From positions 19,530,547-19,594,546 of the forward strand of contig CM026556.1 in the NCBI GenBank assembly GCA_015143295.1: 64,000 nt of DNA, read 5' to 3'. Below the pieces are notes generated by a model, which made no database searches, was not told where the DNA came from, and saw only the letters and a program-made list of their open reading frames with translations. The position numbers were made by a program, and so were the translations under genes. The stretch is from Tetracentron sinense (taxonomy: Eukaryota; Streptophyta; Magnoliopsida; Trochodendrales; Trochodendraceae). Each line of letters begins with the position of its first letter. The stretch's first letter is position 1. Shown here in pieces: positions 44,832 to 57,234 of this stretch.

Positions 44832-46027
44832 TCACCCCTGGTTCGCCTGGCGAGACTGAGGTGTAGACCGGGTATTCTGAGATGACGCCTGATATGATCC
44901 TGCTGGGCGTGCTGGTGGACTAATCCCCTGAGACTGGCCTGGCAAATGCCGACTGGGGCATTCCCTGATCATATGGCCCTGGCGACCACAATGAAAACAT
45001 CCACCCGATGCTCTTCGGCAATCTCCTGCCGGGTGTCTTCGGCCGCATGAAGTGCAGACCTCGTGTGTATAGGTCGGTGGGGCCGGAGATGGAGCATACC
45101 TCACCGTCTGAGGTGCAACAGGCCGTGGGGCTGGAAGAGCCTGAGGTCGTGGTGCCTGAGGCACATACTGCCAGGGAGCTGGAGGCCCATAAGTTGGCCT
45201 CATTGGTGGTGTTGGCCACGTATACTGATAAGGGCCGGTACGAGTTCGCCTCTCTGAATGTGCTGAACTACTAGCTTGGCCTCTTGCCAACTCCCTTTTC
45301 TTGGACACTGCCTCTGAATTGGCCTCGACCAATGAGGCCTTGTCTACTACCTCAGGGTAGGTAGTATGTCTGAAGACCGAAACCTTCTCCATGATAACAT
45401 CTTTGAGCCCTTGCTCAAACCTTCTTGCCTTCATTGCCTCGGTGGCAACCATGTGGGTCGCGAAGCGTGATAGCTCCGAGAACTTGGCCTCGTATTGTGC
45501 CACCGACATCAAACCTTGCTCGAGGTTGATGAATTCTCTCTCCTTCTTTTCTCGTGCTCCAATCGGAAAATACTTCTTATAAAAAGTGCCCTTGAACTCC
45601 TCCCAAGTCCAAGGTTGACCCTGCATGGTCGATTCTCGCATCCTCAATGCGGACAACCACCAATGGTGGGCTTCACCTTCTAGCATGAAAACTGCCCATG
45701 CTACTTATCCTCCTCTGTAGGTGAGAGGACCGCAAAGATCTTCTCCATCTGGAGGATCCATGCCTCCGCAGCAAGAGGGTCCACACTCCCATGGAAGGGT
45801 GGAGGCCTCAATCTCCTGAATGCCTCAACTCCAGCTGTACTATGTACTGGAGCCGCGGGCGGTGGAGTAGGTGCCGCCGACGATGTTATAGCCTGCCGAG
45901 CCGCCAGCATGGCGAGTGTCTCAGCAATAGAGCCTAAGACCTAAGAGAGGTCCGGCTGCTCATCCTCATCCCGTGAAGAAGAGGAAGCTCTGGTATGTGG
46001 TCCACGACCCCGTGTGCCCCGCCTCAT
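44832..46027 (-). pseudogene. gag: gag of chromovirus B, broken
   Basis: Start at 46027 (MRR...). CAG has become TAG after EDEQPDLS, and a 1-base loss near 45713 relative to A shifts the frame after SPTEED. From 45686 the frame is open through GEAHHWWLSALR, KKYFPIGAREKKE and the Pro-rich part to two complete zinc knuckles, CTSCGRRHPAGDC and CFHCGRQGHMIREC. It ends ANQG-TGA (44832-44834), as in A, with the same frame running on to the donor site at 44780. Confidence 0.88.
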
Positions 46028-46372
46028 GACTAAAGTCCTGAGAACAATAGCACCACATGAGTCTCACTTGAAACCACAGTTTATTTCAATGTCATTTCAC
46101 AATAATTCAATTTGTATTAGTTGTATAATACTAATATACATCACTTCAAGTCATCAGAGTATTCATCACATTATACTTATACTTTAGCGTTCTAGCGTAC
46201 CTAGGACCCGTACTTGGTTAAAGCAACCATTTTAGACTAAGACTAAAGTTTAGTCTCACACTTGGATCAAGACTCTCTTCCGACTTATTTTCTTCCTAAC
46301 TTGTTTCCTGACACATGCTCTTGTCAAGCCGTGGTATAAGATTCTAAGTGACCCTAGGGACCTAAAGCCTAA
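46028..46372 (-). other. 5' leader of B
   Basis: Non-coding, aligned with A 28761-29103. Confidence 0.75.
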
Positions 46373-46384
46373 GCTCTGATACCA
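46373..46384 (-). other. Primer-binding site of B, initiator Met-tRNA type
   Basis: Minus-strand TGGTATCAGAGC, four bases from the LTR end. Confidence 0.92.
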
Positions 46385-46388
46385 CTTC

Positions 46389-48875
46389 TGTCGCGACCCA
46401 AAACCCACCCTAGGAGTTAGAGTGAACTTTGGACGACTAATCATGGATTTCATGACTTGCTTGACAAACTAACCAGCAAAAACCCACAGAGCATATACAA
46501 TAGAGGATATAAACAGCGGAAACACACTCTATTATAGCACAGCGGAAGACTACCAAACCTCTATGTATATACATACGCAATTCCAAGTTCATACAAAAAG
46601 TCTCCAAAAGAAAGTGCGGACATGCCCGCTAAAATACATGAATCTAACTCTCATCTCACCCACAGCTAATCCACTCAGAATCTAACACCACCTACTGATA
46701 ACCCTCTACGGGAGGTTCCTCCAAAGGCTCCTCGACGTACTCCTCTTCCTCCCATGGGCCAGGAGCACACACATCAAATGGAGCAGCAGCTCCCTCAGAA
46801 CCTGCTGACATAAGAAGTACGGCTGAGCATGGAATACTCAGTGGGTACTAAGCACTAACCAACAGTCATAGCATACGGATAGCATACATAAAGCAGGAAA
46901 CAATTCATATCATACAAGGAAGTAAAGCAATTTATAATCATGCTTGTATTTCTTAGAAAACTGGTAAAACCTCTTGAAAACATAGTGCACTTGACTTGGC
47001 TTGAAATCTCTTTTCGTATTTGAAAGCTTGTCTTGTCTATCTTGCTTGATTCTTGTATGTCGTGTCATGTCATGCATGTCATGCGTGCCTGCTTGTGATC
47101 ATGTAACTTGTGAGATGCGCTTGTGAGATACCTTGAGAGGGAAGGGAGACCCTTCTTTATGAAATGCACTTGCGAGGGAAGGGAGACCCTTCTTCATGAT
47201 ATGCACTTGTGAGTGAGGGGAGACCCCTCGTGGAATGTTGGTTCTTGTCTTCTTGTGAAAAGCGAGGTAAAACATATCGTAGGATATGTCCCACCTCTAA
47301 CCATGTTCTTGAAAACCTCGATCAATCATGTCATGCATGCCGTGCTCGTGGGAACGGTGTACATACTTGCATTCAAATTTAAAGATGACATTTGGGAAAT
47401 TTCACAACACATATAGCATCAAAGATTGAGCAATGAAATATTCGTAGCATTTTTGGGAAAGCAGGCAACACACTATCATGGGCCCTAGCAATATTCAGAA
47501 TTTATTAGGCATGCACTTACTAATTTACAGCTCACTTTATTCACCTTGGCATTTCATCAAACATGGTGTGTTCATTATGGATTTACCCTACAACATGCTT
47601 TTCTAGATGGATTTTACTCAAATCATACATGTATATTCATTATTGGAACAATGCCCTCCCCCATTTGTTCATCACACACCACCATTGGCATCCAATCGCC
47701 CATTCCATCTCCATTCACCATTCACCATTTACCATTCATCCATCTCATAGCACATGTGTAAATGAAAGGAAATCAAAAGAAAAGAAGGGGAAAGAGGAAC
47801 TATAACTAGGAGGGTAGTAAGAAGTACCGACCTTGAAGAAATGAGGAAGAAACCCTCTTTCCAAATGACTGTGAGTTGCTGCCCTAGCTTGGATCGCGAG
47901 CTCCACAATGCCTGAACCAAAATCTTGAAGAAAATGGGCTTGAGGTTGATCTAGGGTTTCAAACCCTTTGATTTCTCTCCAAAATGGAAACCCTAGGTTG
48001 GAATCGCCTTCTCCCCTTCTCCTATTCTCTCAAACTCTCTAAGTGTTGAGAATGAGCCCTAAAGGCTCCGGTTAAACTCTTAAGGTAATAGTGAACTGAC
48101 AAAAGACCATAACACCCTTACTAAATTTCTGTAAAAACACGAGTGTCGAACTCGTTGTGCTGTGAACAGTGCCAACTCGTGGTGCTGTGAACAGTGCCAA
48201 CTCGTTGTGCTGTGAACAGTGCCAACTCGTGGTGCTGTGAACAGTGCCAACTCGTGGTGCTGTGAACAGTGCTGAATCCGTTGTGCTGTGAACAGTGCTG
48301 AACACGTTGTGCTGTGAACAGTGCTGAACCCGTGGTGCTGTGAACAGTGCTGAACCCGTGGTGCTGTGAACAGTGCTGAACACGTTGTGCTATGAACTGT
48401 GCTGAACCCGTGGTGCTGTGAACAGTGCTGAACCCGTTGTCCGTTGTGTTATCTACAACGTACCCGTTGTTGTTGCACAACGCACCCGTTGTTGTTGCAC
48501 AACGGATACGTTATCTGCTGCGCGACGGATGCACAACGATTTTGTTATCAGAGCTCGAGCTACGTTCTCAGAGTACGTTGTCTATGCGTTGTTGGTGTCT
48601 TATCATAGCACGACCTTAGCGCCTTCCGAGCTACGTCCTTAGCGCATAACCGAGCTACGGATTGCCTGCAGGCCTAGACTGTTTTGGCCATATCTTTTGA
48701 CTCGTTCGTCCGATTTTGACGATTTAACTTGCGTTGGGCTCGTACTTCGAAAAGGAACATTTCTGACATTTCAAAATTTCCAATTTCTTCCTTATTTATT
48801 AATTATACCTCTTAAAAATGAAAAATGACAACGAAAGTGTCATGTATTAAGCATGAAAAAGTCTGGGGCTCTACA
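46389..48875 (-). repeat. 5' LTR of B
   Basis: 2487 bp, starts TGTCGCGACCC on the plus strand and ends GGGGCTCTACA. Nearly identical to the left LTR, which points to a recent insertion. Confidence 0.9.
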
Positions 48876-50791
48876 CCTAAGATGTCGAGAATGTATGGGG
48901 ACGTCTCTGAAGGGAGATACGGTGAGTGTCGGTCGGTTGACTCGGCGTCAATGGAGACTCTATGATGTCAAAGACACACGGGGGTGTCCAGGGGTGTATG
49001 TTGTGCAGATGGATGTCATGCAAGGGATAAAGGCGAGGACGCTTTTCCATAACTCAACTGATTGCTGCTTACTGGGAAGACGCAGAAGTTGCTTCTTCTG
49101 TTTATCTAACCGGGATTGCTTGGTGCAGGTTGGTTCGAATGGATTTTGAAACCAAAATTTTTTTTTGAAAACCTTTTTAGAAAAAGTGTAGAAGACTTTT
49201 GTAAAAGATTTTTGATTTTGATAATAGTATGCTTTGCTAGATTTCAAATTTGCTAGTAAATTGCCTTAGGTCAAGGCTTAAGGGGGTTGTAGGTTCCCTT
49301 TTATTCCCGAAGAGTAGAGTATGACTCAGAGCAGAATGCTGCTGGGGATAGATGAGTTTGTCTAAATGCTGTTGCAAGCTTCTGGACTAAAGCCGAGGAA
49401 AATCTTTCTGCCAGACTTCGAAAGCTGGCTGAACTCTGGGGTAAAGTAAAGTTGTGATCTGTCGGAGGCTTCTGCTGAGGGATCCACTGGGGATTGAAGA
49501 TTGTTATGACCTGTTGCCGAGGATCTGCCAGGGAGTAGGTCTCTGTTGTAGACTACTAGCTGGAGAGTAGGTTTCCGCTGTAGGTTACTGCTGGGGAACT
49601 AGGGACTTCCAGTCCGTTGGGGATTTCCCAATGTTTGCCTGTATGCTGGGGATATGTCTTGCAGTAACACATCTACTAAGGGTATTTCCTATTGGAATCT
49701 CTACTGAGGATGTTGACCTGGAGAGAGATGCTGACTTTTGATGGTGACTGGGGAGTCCGGTGAGCCTGATTGCTGCCAGATTGTGTTGTCGAACTGGTTT
49801 TCAACTTTTTCTCCCTTTTTTACCCTTGGAATGATCATGTCATGGGGTTCGCATAATTTTTGCGCGATGAGGCCGTTACCAGTTTTTTTCATGCATACAA
49901 AGCTGTTTGATTTTTGTCCCTTTTTTACCCCTAGCTGCAAGACCAGGTCTGGGTGTTGTGTAATTTTTGCACAATGAGGCCGTTTCCGGTTTTCACTCAT
50001 GCCCGTGACTTATTGGGGAAATAAGTATGCTCCCTTCTTTGCCCTAAATGTAGGCTGGGGGACCGAAGTTTGGGACACCTTGGAATTGTTTTATTTTCTT
50101 GCAATTGACTTGCATGGGGATTTTCTATTGGAGATTTTCACCTTTGATGCTTCCAGTGGAGAGATTTTTTTTTTGCTCCACTGGGATTGTCCTCTCTGGT
50201 AGAGGTTGACTCTTTGGGGATTTTTCTCCACACAGGAAGAGTTTGGATTTGTTTCCACTAGGGAGAGATGTTTTGGGAGAAGTTGATTCTGCTAGGAATA
50301 AAGCCCGGAGAGATTGTTTTCGCTCGGGAAGTCCCTAACTTGGAGAATGTTTCAACTTTTATTTTGGGTTTTCCTTTGATGGAATATTTTGTAAACTTAG
50401 CCTCGACACCACTGGGGAAGTTAGGAGAGTTTATCTTTGTTTGGGGAGTGACTCTGTGGGGAGATTTTTTTTGGAGAAATAAGGATTCTGCTTGGGGGGA
50501 GTTGGGGAATGATTATCTCTTTTGTGACCGCACCTGATTTGTCAGGTTGTCTACGTACCCTTTGCAGGATCAGGTCATGACGTAGTTCAGGCAAATGCCA
50601 GGGATGGTGAGGGAGGGTGTCCCTAAAATTTTTGTTTGAAAGAAAGGCTGTCAAGCTCAAAGGGGTTAACTAGTAGTTTTCATTGATTTGTAAATGGTTT
50701 ACATTGAAAAAGGATAAGAAGTGTGCCAAGGTTGGCCTCCTGTCATTTCCCGGAGATTCTACGAGTGCAAAGCGCCTCTCAGATTTAGACC
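48876..50791 (-). other. 3' UTR of C2, continued after B
   Basis: Begins with the CCTAA duplication and matches C1 9640-10004 and then 31815-33477. It is repeat-rich (GATGTCGAGAATGT, GACTCGGCGTCAATGGAGAC) and has a two-copy block near 49795-49990. No coding region is visible. Confidence 0.7.
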
Positions 50792-52225
50792 CTAAGCATA
50801 GTATCGTTTAACTTTGTCCATGTTGACGGGCTTGGGGAGGTCTTCGTCATCCATACGTCCGAGCCGAAGGGCGCCACCTGAGAATTTGTCTCAGACGATG
50901 TATGGGCCTTCGTAGTTAGGAGTGAACTTCCTCCTAGGATCAGGGCAGTTCAGTAACACTTTCTAGAGAACCAGGTCACCGACTTCGATGCTACGAGGCT
51001 TGACTATTTTGTTGAATGCTCTAGCTATGCACCTCTGATAGGCCTGTAAGTAATTGATGGCTTTCAGTCGCTACTCTTTAATCAGATTTAGCTACTCAAA
51101 TCGGGTTCGTACCCACTCTGCTTCTGAGACTTCTGCTTCCATTAACACTCAGAGTGATAGAATCTCTACTTCAATGGGGAGAACTGCTTCCATACCATAG
51201 GCCAGAGAGAAAGGTGTTGCCATTGTCGAGGTTCTGATGGATGTTCTATAGGCCATGAGTGCGTATGTGAGCATCTCATACCAAGCAGAGTAGTTGGTTG
51301 TCATCTTCTCAATGATCTTCTTCAGGTTTTTGTTGGCTGCTTCCACTGCACCATTAGTCTGAGGCCTCTATGGAGTGGAATTGTGATGTTGTATCTTGAA
51401 TTTTGGCAAAGCTCAGTCATCCCCTTGTTACAGAAGTTAAGAGCATTGTCTGTCACAATCTCAAATGGAACACCGTATTGGGAGATGATGTCCTTTTTCA
51501 GAAAACACTGAACCATAGAGGCAGTCACATTAGCATAAGAGGCTACCTCGACCCATTTTGTAAAGTAATCAATTGCAACCAGGATGAATCAATGAACGTT
51601 AGATGCTTTCGGAGCTATGGGTCCGATGACGTCGATGCCCCAGGCAGAGAATGGCGAAGGAGCAGTCAGATTGTGCAGCCTTGTCAGTGGAGCATTGACC
51701 TTATCGACGTAGATTTGGCACTGGTGGCATTGCTGTACATGCCTACAATAGTCAGCTTCCATGGTGGACCAGTAGTAGCCCAACATGAGAATCTTCTTGG
51801 ATAGCATCAACCCATTCATGTGTGGGCTGTAGGTTCCTCTGTGGACCTCTTCGACTACCTGTGCGGCTTCATTGGTGTTTAGGCATCTGAGCCAAATCAT
51901 GTTCGGTGATCTCTTGAACAAAACTCCTCCTGAAATGATGAACTGAATAGCCAGTCTTCGGATTGCTCGGTGATCTGTTTTGGTAGCATTGAGAGGGAAG
52001 GTACCGTCCTCGAGGTACTTCTTGATGTCTATATAATAAGGCTGGTTGTCTACGACTGTATCTAGCTTGAGGTAGTAGGCAAGCTGATCCTATTGCTGAA
52101 TTTCAATCGGCCAGAGCATGATTCCCCTGGGGATCTGAACCATGGAAGCAAGGGTGGCCAGTACATCGGTGAATCTGTTATGGTTCCTGGATCTGTGGCT
52201 GAAGGTGATTCTTCTTAACCGAGTG
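50792..52225 (-). pseudogene. pol: Integrase of C2 (Tat/Ogre type), broken
   Basis: The HHCC finger area reads EVHRGTYSPHMNG and CHQCQIY (51589-51921), then WGIDVIGPIAPKAS. The core is split: VPFEIVTDNALNF (51322-51528), a frameshift near 51390, then AANKNLKKIIEKM and ALMAYRTSIRTST (51149-51346). The end, KIKRYYA, stops at 50792. It is equivalent to C1 33478-34920. Confidence 0.85.
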
Positions 52226-52937
52226 ATCAATGTAAACACCCCAATTTTTCACCCCTAGTCTCTTTGCACACCTCTAAAAACCCTTTTAAAACCCTCTTTC
52301 CACGGGCTTCGATTTCCAAAAAATGCCCCTTAGGTAAAAAATGACCAAAATACCCCTATGGTGAAAAATGATCAAAATACCCCTGAAAAGTACTAAAATG
52401 TTTTCATTTTTTCTAAAATAATTTTACAAAATTTTTTATGAATTTTGGCTATTTTGGAATTAAATTGGGCTTAAAACGGTAAAAAATGACCGAAATACCC
52501 CTGGAGTGTAAAATGACCAAAACACCCCTGAAAAGTGGTCAAAAGTTATGGTTTCATCCAAAGTAATTTTACAAAATTTTCGGTTCAATTTCGACTATTT
52601 TCAGGCTCAAAATGGGCTTAAAATGACAAAAACTGTTTTTTAGGAAATAAGAGCATTAACCAAAAAACTCCAAAAAATAGTTTTTTGAAGGGCCAAACAG
52701 GCCCCAAGGAGCAACCTCGCCCTTTTAAAAGGTGGGGGACCATGTGGGCCCCACTTGTACTGCAAACTTCGTTTTTTATTATTTTATTTGTCCATAATAA
52801 AATATATTAAATCTCGCCTTTTAAAACAGCGCAGATTTAGTGTTATCCGCGTTGCTACCCCACTGTTCACACCGCTTTACTATTCATTAAAATATATTAA
52901 ATCGTGCCCTTTAAAACGGCGCGGGCACTATTCTGAA

Positions 52938-52950
52938 ACACTATAAATAC
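52938..52950 (+). promoter_or_regulatory. TATA box in solo LTR G
   Basis: CACTATAAATACC before a pyrimidine-rich run, which fits an LTR core promoter. Confidence 0.6.
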
Positions 52951-53176
52951 CCCCCTCTCTTCCTTCATTTCTCACCAATTCCTTCTCCCTCTCTCTCCCT
53001 TTTCGATTTCAAAGTTCTTTTTAGCGCGCCCAGATTCCTGAGAAAGTCGATTGCGAAGGGTCGATTCTCGGGACCCCTTTTCAGATTTCCCGGAAGCTAA
53101 AATATCGCCAAAATCTGACGTTTGCTTAGTCTTTTATTAGTTTTAACTACTTTGTTGTTTTTTAATACATAGACTG

Positions 53177-53480
53177 CTTGCCCTATCGAACCCCTGCCCA
53201 GTTTTACTTAAACTTAGCCTACCCTGTCGAACCTCTGCCCGAACTTCGGTTCAAACTTAGCCTACCCTATCGAACCTCTACTCGAACTTTGGTTCAAACT
53301 TACCAAACCTTGTCGAACCTCTGTCCGAACCTCGGTTCAAATCCTACTTACCTGTCGAACCTCTGTCCGAACCTCGATTCAAATCCTACTTACCTAGTCA
53401 AACCTCTGTCCGAACCTTGGTTCAAACCCTACTTACCTAGTGGAACCTCTGTCCGAACCTCGGTTCAAACCCTACTTGTC
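53177..53480. repeat. 43-bp minisatellite in solo LTR G
   Basis: About seven units starting CGAACCTCTG(T/C)CCGAACCT and continuing CGGTTCAAAC or similar, then a CTACTTACCTAGT-type end. It fills the 3' quarter of the LTR up to its terminus. The open plus frame through it is not a gene. Confidence 0.85.
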
Positions 53481-53489
53481 TACAATCAA

Positions 53490-54010
53490 CATGTTGAGGT
53501 AGGTAAGTATGAAACCAGCCTGGTTCTCGAATGACCCAAGATTCATTTGCCTGACAGATTACCAAAGATGAGTCATCGTAGACGTCTATCTCCTCGATTT
53601 TGATGCCCAGGGCTTCTTTCAGTCCAGTAATTTATGCCTCATACTCTGCTTTGTTGTTGGAGCATCTGAACTTCAGTTTGACTGAGATGGGGAGATGTGC
53701 TTCCTTAGACGAGATCAGGACTGCTCCTGCCCTATTTCCATGACTATTAGCAGCTCTGTTAAAGTATAACTCTCAACCGGAGTACTCTTGTTCTTCTGCT
53801 TCTGTATACAGGATGGCTTCATCTGAAAACTGATCATGTACAGACACGTAGTCCTGGGTCAGACTATGGGCCAGGTGATCTGCTATCACCTGCCCCTTGA
53901 TTGATTTCTGTGTCATGTACGTGATGACGAATTCAGATAACATTATAAGCCATTGGACAGTCCTTCCGGTGGTGGTTGGCTTTTCCAGTAGATATTTCAG
54001 CGGGTCCATC
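53490..54010 (-). pseudogene. pol: RNase H end and additional RNase H of C2
   Basis: The RNase H end and tether are open at 53773-54009 (DPLKYLLEKPTTTGRTVQW, KGQVIADHLAHS). The additional RNase H lies in 53490-53775 but is broken by stops; NAANSHG-type and EAEYEA-type words of C1 are recognisable in altered form. It is severed from integrase by solo LTR G. Confidence 0.8.
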
Positions 54011-54023
54011 CGAAAGATCAGGA

Positions 54024-55340
54024 TTACCGGATAGAAAAGCAGATAGTGAAGAAGTCACTGAGTAGCCAGACCAGTGCCAAATAGGTCTTCTCAAGAGGGC
54101 TATACCACTCTTCATACACCAACAGATGCTTATTGATGTAGTAGATGGCTTGCTCTGTCTTGCCCGTCTTGTCATGTTGTGCCAAGATGCATCCCATAGA
54201 GGTTTCTTGCACTAAGATATAGAGTAGTAGGGGCCATCCTGGCATGGGAGGCACTAATACTGACGGGTTGAGAAGGTACTGCTTTATTTTGTCAAAGGCT
54301 TCTTGGTATTCTACTGTCCAGACTGTTGGAGTATTCTTCCGGAGAAGCTTGAAGATCGGCTTATAGATCAGAGTTAGCTGAGAGATGAACCGAATGATAT
54401 ACTGAATTCTACCCAAGAAACCACGGATCTCCTTTTCAATCTGGGGTGCTGGCATTTCAATGATAGCTCTGGCTTTAGTTGGATCGATCTCAATGCCTCT
54501 CTTGCTGATGATGAAACCAATGAGCTTTCCTGATAAGGCTCCAAAGACATATTTGGCCGGATTCAGTCTTAGGCTGAACTCTCTGAGTCTGTCACAGAGT
54601 CTTTTCAAGTCTTCTGGATATTGTCAGGCAGTTGGAGATTTGACAATCATGTCATCCACATAGATTTCTGCTATCTTGTGGATCATGTCATGAAACAGTG
54701 CCGTCATGGCTCTCTGGTAGGTTGCCCCTGCATTCTTGAGTCTGAAAGGCATGACCTTATAGTATAACGTGTCCCAAGGTGTGATGAAAGAAGTTTTCTC
54801 CATGTCTTCTTCCGCCATCCTGATCTGGTTGTATCCTAAGAAATCATCCATGAATGAGAGTATCTCATGCCCTACAGTATTGTCGACTAGAATGTCGATG
54901 TGCGGGAGAGAGAAGTTGTCTTTAGGACATGCCTTGTTCAGGTTCCGGTAGTCGATGCACATCTGGACTTTGCCATGCTTTTTGGGCACTAGCACAATGT
55001 TGGCCAACCACTCGGGGAAGTTCACTACTGTCAAGAAGCCTGCACTGATCTACTTTTCAACTTCTTTCTTGACCTTCTGTGACCATTCGGGCCTCATCCA
55101 TCTCAGTTTTTGCTTAACTGGTCTGACGTCAGGGTTCAGGAGCAGTCTATGTACCACCAATGCTAGGTCCAGGTCGGGCATATCTGCATACGACCAGGCA
55201 AAGACGTCACTATAGCTCTTCAGGAAGCTGATCATATCTGCTCTCTGCTGTGGGCTCATAGTTGTGCCTATCTTGACCAGCTGAGGGTTGTCTTCGGATC
55301 CTAGGTTCACTGTCTCGGTGTCCTCAATGTTCGACTGCAA
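54024..55340 (-). pseudogene. pol: Reverse transcriptase of C2 (Tat/Ogre type)
   Basis: Three blocks: 55050-55340 (QLVKIGTTMSPQQRADMISF, SDVFAWSYADMPD), 54624-55034 (VPKKHGKVQMCIDYRNLNKA, IYVDDMIVKS) and 54024-54608 (RLNPAKYVFGALSGKLIGF, FLGRIQYI, MGCILAQHDKTGKTEQAIYY). The catalytic YVDD is intact; a stop near 54622 and one near 55035 interrupt. SYADMPDL and the ACPKDNF word are typical of Tat-type RT. Confidence 0.88.
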
Positions 55341-57021
55341 AAGCCCTTCGCTATGTTCTAGGAGGTCCAGAATCTCCTGAGACAGTTCCTCATCCTATTC
55401 TGAGTCATACTCAACTTCTGAAATCTAAAGGAGGATTTCAAGGGTAGCCTTGTCAGAGGCGATTTCCTGGTAAATCATTAAGCTCAGTTTAGCATGCTTA
55501 TGCTTTTGTGTTTATGTTGGCTTCAGGACACTAGGCCTTCCAGGGGAAGAGTCCGTGTGATTTCGTCATCAGCTAATGCAAATGTTTTTTTTGGAAAACC
55601 TATTCTCCCACAGAGTATTCCACTTCTGTTTCTTCGACATCTCTGATAGCCAGCTCTTCGAACATCTGGGCGACACTGAAGACTTCCAGTTCGAAAATCC
55701 CTGAAGATTCAGTGCCAAGTTGAGGGTAAGGGATGTTAGCAACAGGTGCAAGGAAAGTTTCTGGATAGGTTTCGAAGATTCCCCCGGGGAAGGTGACAGA
55801 AATATGGGGTCGGGGTTCAGGTTTCATCGACTGCTTGTTCTTCGGGTTAGTTTTGAGAGATAGTCCTGTTACTTGGGCTTGTATCCCATCCCGAAAGGAG
55901 AAGTGTAGCTAGAAGGCACATATCTCTTTTTCATGCCCTAGTTCCTGGCCCCGAGGCCCTGCCTTGGCTGATAATTCATGCAGGTCATCATCTTGACAAA
56001 TGATGGTACTGCTTTCTTGTTGTGCTCTTCCACCTGGGAGATAGAGCTAACATGCTCGAATTGAAATTACATGAAGGCTGAACCCTACCCTAGCTCTTGG
56101 ATATCCCCAGAAGAACTCACCAATTCCTCAGACGGAATGATGATTAGGTGGTCATCCTCTATGAATTTGATCCTCCGGTGCAAGGGAAGAGGGAATGGCT
56201 TTGGCCGTGTAGATCCACGACCTTCTCAGGAGCCAGGTGAACGAGGTTGGCACATTCATGACCTGGAAGTTCATTGTAAACTGCGTTGGTCCGACCCCGA
56301 TGGTCAAGTCTATGTCACCCAGATTCTGCTTGGTGGTGTTGTAAAATGCCCTGATAGTCATAGGCCTCTTCTTTACTTGGCTGAGATCCAAGCCTAGGCT
56401 TTACAACGTAGACAAAGTGCTATATTCAAGCCAGAGCACTGAGAAAAGAGTTTTGTCCATACACTGAACCGCAATGTAAAGGGCCCGGGTATGGTCCCTG
56501 TCTCCGTCAGGTATCTCCTCTTCAGTGAATGAGATGATTCTCAATTTGAGTACCTGCCCCACCATCTGCCCCAATTTTTCAAGCGAGATGCCCGATGTGA
56601 CATGGGCATTGTTAAATACCCGCAGGAGCTACTTTCTATGATGTTCAGACGTCAAGAGAAGACCCAGTATGGAGATCTGTGCCTGTCTTTTACCCAACTG
56701 CTGGGTGATATTGAATTCTTCTGTATTCTTTAGGATTTTCAGTAGAAGCGCTGAGTCTACCGTCTCTTTCTCTGGGTCTGACACCCCTGCCTTGTCCTTT
56801 GCCTTCTCTTTTACCTGCTCAACTACCGGAGGTTGGTACACTCGGTCGGATCGGGTGAGGTTGGCTATGTACTCGCTCTCTAGAATGAGAGAGTGAGGGG
56901 CGGGTGCATGGTTAAGGCTGAAAGGCTCAAAAGGGATGTACAGGATCTTGACTGGGCCTGAGGATGTTGAGGCTTGAGCAGAGGCTATGGTCCAATTAGC
57001 GGGACAGGAAATAGTGTACAC
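55341..57021 (-). pseudogene. pol: Protease region and linker of C2
   Basis: The best block, 56152-56391, reads RPMTIRAFYNTTKQNLGD, GPTQFTMNFQVMNVP and LLRRSWIYTAKAIPSSL, the C-terminal half of a Tat-type aspartic protease. Block 56629-57021 (DPEKETVDSALLLKILKNTE, KRQAQISILGLLLTSEHHRK) is the stretch before protease. The protease active-site triad itself is not clearly readable. The linker 55341-56150 has only short acidic pieces (55600-55827). Confidence 0.75.
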
Positions 57022-57234
57022 AATTTGCTCTTTGTCAAATTCAAGAGCTAGGATTTGTGCTGGGGCCTAGATGGCCTGGATGTTTGATTGAGGGAGAGGG
57101 ATTATGATCGGTGGTCAGTATGAGGGCCTGATGATGCCGTCACTGATTGTGGGTGCGCAAAGTCTCGGTTGCCCTGCCCCGGGCTCTACCCACTCAATGA
57201 AATTGACTTGGTTGTTGTGTGGGGGCAGTGGCAC

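Larger units (their letters stand above)
38773..48875 (-). mobile_element. Ty3 chromovirus B (Tekay/Del-like), complete in length
   Basis: 10103 bp with LTRs 38773-41295 and 46389-48875. The target duplication is CCTGA (38768-38772) against CCTAA (48876-48880), one mismatch. Same family as A, uninterrupted, minus strand. It carries several stops and an 87-bp integrase deletion, so it is not autonomous. Confidence 0.9.
52231..53484 (+). mobile_element. Solo LTR G
   Basis: 1254 bp starting TGTAAACACCCC and ending CTTGTCTACA, flanked by ATCAA at 52226-52230 and 53485-53489. It splits the C2 pol between additional RNase H and integrase; C1 34905-34925 shows the empty site. A TATA (CACTATAAATACC, near 52940) followed by CT-rich DNA sets its orientation as plus. 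The 3' part is a 43-bp minisatellite. The family is not identified. Confidence 0.9.

Noticed and set aside
53178-53534. 118-codon plus frame with repeated LCPNLGSNPTYLS words
   Set aside because: Translation of the 43-bp minisatellite of solo LTR G; runs past the LTR end into C2 DNA.
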